A DNA stretch of 7,561 nucleotides, taken from assembly GCA_902491535.1 (NCBI GenBank), contig CABUHS010000061.1, forward strand, positions 1 to 7,561. Direction: 5' to 3'. Positions within the stretch are counted from its first letter, which is position 1; each line of letters starts with the position of its first letter. A model generated the notes under the pieces. That model did not search any database and had not been told where the DNA came from. It was given only the letters and a program-made list of their open reading frames with translations. Shown here piece after piece: positions 6,909 through 7,561 of the stretch. Position numbers and translations under genes: made by a program. The stretch comes from an uncultured Eubacteriales bacterium. GTDB lineage: Bacteria > Bacillota > Clostridia > Oscillospirales > CAG-272.

Positions 6909-6915
6909 TTCCTTA

Positions 6916-6920
6916 CCTCC
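6916..6920 (-). promoter_or_regulatory. Ribosome binding site that fixes the spoIVA start
   Basis: Read on the minus strand, GGAGG stands 7 nt before ATG at 6908. It selects this start over upstream in-frame ATGs and gives the family-typical N-terminus MTEHSIYKDIAERTGGDIYIG. Confidence 0.9.
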
Positions 6921-6957
6921 GGTTGATCGTGATTCGATAATGCAATCGCTTTGATAA

Positions 6958-6986
6958 AATCTATGCGTGAATATGTCGCGATATGC
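6958..6986 (-). promoter_or_regulatory. Sigma-E type promoter of spoIVA
   Basis: On the minus strand GCATATC (6980-6986) matches six of seven positions of the sigma-E -35 element KMATATT. Exactly 14 bp later CATAGATT (6958-6965) matches seven of eight positions of the -10 element CATACAHT. The spacing is the usual one. Transcription would start near 6950, giving a leader of about 40 nt. This agrees with the known mother-cell control of spoIVA. Confidence 0.75.
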
Positions 6987-7041
6987 AAAAATCAAGATAA
7001 AAAGCATGTTCACGGTAAAAAACATTTTTATATATTTTATT

Positions 7042-7086
7042 AAAAAACGCAGATAACCGAAAGGCAATTGCCTTTCGGTTATCTGC
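7042..7086 (-). terminator. Rho-independent terminator after the SemiSWEET-like gene (38-bp perfect palindrome)
   Basis: Bases 7049-7086 form a perfect 38-bp inverted repeat centred on AATT (7066-7069), with arms of 19 bp running from GCAGATAACC inwards. Read on the minus strand the stem is followed by G and then six T (7042-7047). It lies 65 nt past the stop codon at 7152 and upstream of the spoIVA promoter, insulating the two. A few central bases must be unpaired as loop. Plus-strand flanks have no T-run. Confidence 0.88.
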
Positions 7087-7151
7087 AACAACACACATTT
7101 TTCGGTATTACCGTTATAGGTAAACACCAAGGTATATAATCAACGCATATT

Positions 7152-7436
7152 TCAGCTATGAGCTTTATTTGCGGAGATATCATGTCTTTTATTCAGAAAA
7201 TAAACGGCGAGATTCAAAGATACTACTGCAAGATTGAACAGATATACGATAAGAACATAGTTTATTCTGTGACTGATTATTTTTGAAGTTATTCCGGCTA
7301 TATATCCTACTATAATAAGCATTGTGAAGCACAAGCTCATATTTTTTGCAGATTTAGCTTTAATATTTTTAATAAGTGAAATCGGCCACGACAGGCCAAA
7401 GCAGAGCAGCATCGCTGCCTCAAGTAGTTCCGACAT
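7152..7436 (-). CDS. Small PQ-loop/SemiSWEET-like three-helix membrane protein
   Basis: A 94-aa hydrophobic protein with three predicted membrane helices (about 5-24, 34-55 and 58-81), the size and topology of a SemiSWEET half-transporter, which dimerises to move small sugars. The first helix ends in SWPISLIKNIKAKSAKNMS, corresponding to the family's proline motif followed by a basic turn; the exact PQ pair is replaced by P-I. GYIAGI (44-49) in helix 2 and the Asn68 in YLFNLA of helix 3 fit the SWEET pattern, where an Asn in TM3 lines the pocket. Clostridial relatives are mostly annotated as hypothetical or PQ-loop proteins, and the substrate cannot be told. ATG 7436 has GAAAGG 8 nt upstream. 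The gene has its own sigma-A promoter and terminator, so it is a one-gene transcript. Confidence 0.7.
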   Translation of the reverse strand: MSELLEAAMLLCFGLSWPISLIKNIKAKSAKNMSLCFTMLIIVGYIAGITSKIISHRINYVLIVYLFNLAVVSLNLAVYFLNKRHDISANKAHS

Positions 7437-7478
7437 TTTAGTTGCCTTTCTTTATTGTTATTTTTTCTTTACATCTAT

Positions 7479-7507
7479 ATTATATCATTGACAAACGAAT
7501 AAATCAA
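7479..7507 (-). promoter_or_regulatory. Sigma-A promoter of the SemiSWEET-like gene (leftward)
   Basis: On the minus strand TTGATT (7502-7507) and a perfect TATAAT (7479-7484) are 17 bp apart, with an extended-10 TG one base before the -10. The start would be near 7472, leaving about 35 nt before the ATG. It interlocks with a rightward promoter. Confidence 0.75.
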
Positions 7508-7516
7508 ATATATAAT
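7488..7516 (+). promoter_or_regulatory. Consensus sigma-A promoter pointing out of the window (rightward)
   Basis: A perfect TTGACA (7488-7493) and perfect TATAAT (7511-7516) are 17 bp apart. Transcription would start near 7523 and run off the right edge. No start codon with a ribosome site is seen before 7561, though AAGG at 7554-7557 could serve a start just beyond. Confidence 0.7.
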
Positions 7517-7561
7517 ATATATATAATTTTTTCGTAAAAAAGCAAAGCTATCGTAAGGTAG

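Noticed and set aside
6477..6926. Plus-strand open frame of 149 codons opposite spoIVA.
   Set aside because: Antisense shadow of a fully recognised gene, with no ribosome site or family likeness.
6909..7130. Upstream extension of the spoIVA frame by 74 codons with a hydrophobic stretch.
   Set aside because: It crosses a sigma-E promoter and a 38-bp palindromic terminator and has no ribosome site. The ATG at 6908 has GGAGG and gives the family-typical length of 492 aa.
7445..7450. GAAAGGCAA shared between the SemiSWEET ribosome site and the palindrome at 7049-7086.
   Set aside because: Nine shared bases in a purine-rich ribosome-site context are likely chance.
7517..7561. TTTTTT/AAAAAA symmetry and a small AGC-TTT-GCT stem at the right edge as a minus-strand terminator.
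   Set aside because: The stem is only three pairs, and the segment is better read as the leader of the rightward promoter.

Overview
The window looks like chromosomal DNA of an anaerobic, spore-forming Clostridia-class Firmicute. The evidence is a forespore sigma factor (sigG), the spore-coat ATPase gene spoIVA and a YlmC/YmxH-family gene within 2.7 kb. The ProRS is the archaeal/eukaryotic type common in Clostridia, the protein genes have strong AGGAGG-like ribosome sites, and the AT-rich gaps carry consensus sigma-A promoters. I see no rRNA, tRNA, transposon, phage gene or CRISPR array.

Layout, left to right. (1) 1-1199 (+): 3' part of a right-handed parallel beta-helix protein, probably carbohydrate-active. 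(2) 1247-1275: consensus sigma-A promoter driving proS (1318-2766, +). (3) 2765-2878: leader containing an imperfect direct repeat whose second copy supplies the ribosome site and ATG of a divergent FtsW/RodA/SpoVE-like (SEDS) membrane protein (2875-4077, +). An intrinsic-terminator-like hairpin lies inside the first 35 codons of that gene, and a UUCG-loop terminator follows it. (4) sigG (4262-5053, +), convergent with ylmC/ymxH (5111-5413, -), the two separated by a strong stem-loop. (5) spoIVA (5430-6908, -), just upstream of ylmC on the same strand and 16 nt away, with a good sigma-E promoter. (6) A 38-bp palindromic terminator, then a small three-helix PQ-loop/SemiSWEET-like membrane protein (7152-7436, -). 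Its sigma-A promoter interlocks with a rightward consensus promoter that points out of the window.

How the genes fit together: spoIVA (mother cell, sigma-E) builds the coat basement layer, while sigG runs the late forespore programme. YlmC/YmxH is a small PRC-barrel protein that usually travels with sporulation genes. The SEDS protein would polymerise peptidoglycan, but whether it serves growth, division or sporulation cannot be told here. proS and the SEDS gene are probably read from one promoter, with the internal hairpin a possible control point.

Most of the window is well-known biology. The least expected signals are the terminator-like hairpin inside the SEDS coding region, the duplicated translation-initiation segment in front of it, and the interlocked divergent promoters at the right edge. 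I found no convincing new multi-gene system.
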